From: Desulfobacterales bacterium
GTDB lineage: Bacteria > Desulfobacterota > Desulfobacteria > Desulfobacterales > C00003060
Reading direction: 5' to 3'
Assembly: GCA_030613145.1 (NCBI GenBank)
Contig: JAUWMM010000170.1
Location: forward strand, 1-5,265
Length of the DNA stretch: 5,265 bases
Under the pieces are notes generated by a model. It was not told where the DNA came from and did not search any database. It worked only from the letters and a program-made list of their open reading frames with translations. Below are positions 4,647-5,265 of the stretch, piece after piece. Position numbers and translations under genes: made by a program. Positions within the stretch are counted from its first letter, which is position 1. Each line of letters opens with the position of its first letter.

Positions 4647-5265
4647 CTACCCGCCATTTACTGTCGGCTCGTAATTTTCTGTAGCAGGCGTGCCAGACTC
4701 CGGCATGCGTGTGCGCATTGTCCTTAGTTGGGCCAACTCCCAAACATAATCGTAGAGGTGAAGCCCCTTGCTGCTCGCAATCATCTCCCCGTCTTCCACA
4801 CCTATTTCTGCTGCCATGTATTCCTTAAGGAGTTGAACTCCACCCAGGTTGGCCGGAAACCCATTCCACAAATCCCAAGATCTAAAATAGACCATAAAAT
4901 GAAGTTTCCCGTCCTGGATTCGAGTATCAATATGCCGTAAGCAGGGCGGGTCGTTAAGGAGAATGTCGGATGGAACCGAAACCGTCATGGCAGCTTGATT
5001 CGTCCCATACCCTTTCATTTTGTACATACTGATAACACCTTCGATCTGGTCGACGACGCGCCTTTGAACGGCCCCCTGTAAAGCCGCTTGCCCTTCATGA
5101 GCCCCTTTATCTCCTTGTCCATCTATGGGGCAAAGGTAAGACCATCCTGCCAGGCGTTCGCCATACGTGTAGTCCTCATTAGGCTCCTTTTCCGGAGTCA
5201 TTAAATATGGGAGGTACTCTTCCACATACCCGGGGGCTACAGGATTGGGTATACCAAGAGAGGGG
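4647..5265 (-). CDS. thyA: Thymidylate synthase, C-terminal part (cut by window edge)
   Basis: The enzyme methylates dUMP to dTMP with methylenetetrahydrofolate. The frame is open to the right edge (13 residues, PSLGIPNPVAPGYV-like, before a GTG at 5225), so about 205 residues are seen and the N-terminus is missing. The catalytic cysteine is in NDPPCLRHID (codon 4941-4943). YFRSWDLWNGFPANL holds the phosphate-binding Arg, the Asp and the dUMP-binding Asn, and GLHLYDYVWELAQ holds the HxY motif. N-terminal to these, EPNEDYTYGERL and the Q-I-E helix VVDQIEGVI resemble the methanogen/archaeal type rather than E. coli ThyA. The C-terminus lacks the usual PVAV-like end and has a tail of about 25 residues rich in Pro, Thr and Glu. 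The GTG could be mistaken for the start, but homology-like sequence upstream argues against it. Confidence 0.9.
   Translation of the reverse strand, partial: PSLGIPNPVAPGYVEEYLPYLMTPEKEPNEDYTYGERLAGWSYLCPIDGQGDKGAHEGQAALQGAVQRRVVDQIEGVISMYKMKGYGTNQAAMTVSVPSDILLNDPPCLRHIDTRIQDGKLHFMVYFRSWDLWNGFPANLGGVQLLKEYMAAEIGVEDGEMIASSKGLHLYDYVWELAQLRTMRTRMPESGTPATENYEPTVNGG

Noticed and set aside
4414..4743. 109-codon minus frame opposite the zinc-ribbon gene and the end of thyA
   Set aside because: It is antisense to a frame with clear CxxC motifs and out of frame with ThyA; composition is that of a shadow.
4647..5225. GTG at 5225 as the true start of thymidylate synthase
   Set aside because: The frame stays open to the window edge, and the upstream residues continue the family pattern before the EYLPYL segment; a start here would remove the N-terminal domain.

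Overview
The window looks like a piece of a Gram-negative bacterial chromosome, most likely from a sulfate-reducer-type deltaproteobacterium (Desulfobacterota). The reasons are a YidC with a large periplasmic domain between TM1 and the insertase core, the compact rpmH-rnpA-yidD-yidC-jag cluster, a neighbouring methylmalonyl-CoA epimerase, and a thymidylate synthase that resembles the methanogen/archaeal branch rather than E. coli ThyA. The taxonomic placement is inferred from gene content and style; no database was searched.

Layout, read on the minus strand from right to left: a thymidylate synthase fragment cut by the right edge (4647-5265). Then comes a small plus-strand four-cysteine zinc-ribbon protein (4332-4580) that is convergent with it, and a methylmalonyl-CoA epimerase (3782-4198) divergent from the zinc-ribbon gene. 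Next is the core cluster rpmH (3545-3679), rnpA (3149-3529), yidD (2968-3177), yidC (1088-2752) and jag (322-1068). A consensus-like sigma70 promoter for rpmH has its -35 box over the stop codon of the epimerase gene. rpmH, rnpA and yidD are tightly packed, and rnpA and yidD overlap. A 215-base gap with a possible attenuator separates yidD from yidC, and jag follows yidC by 19 bases.

Functionally the cluster joins translation and RNA processing (ribosomal protein L34, RNase P protein, the RNA-binding KH/R3H protein Jag) to membrane-protein insertion (YidD, YidC). mnmE, which follows jag in many bacteria, does not start in the 321 bases after jag. That space holds the most unusual object in the window: a compact element (48-238) with imperfect terminal inverted repeats, a possible 4-base CTAA target duplication, and a nested, almost full-length hairpin at 50-192. 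A Shine-Dalgarno sequence and the start of a 25-codon minus-strand reading frame lie at the tip of this hairpin. It may be a MITE-like mobile element, a structured RNA, or both.

Other points of note are a nearly perfect 60-bp in-frame tandem duplication in the Jag linker, palindromes in the rpmH leader and in the yidD-yidC gap, and a possible 26-codon open frame in that gap.
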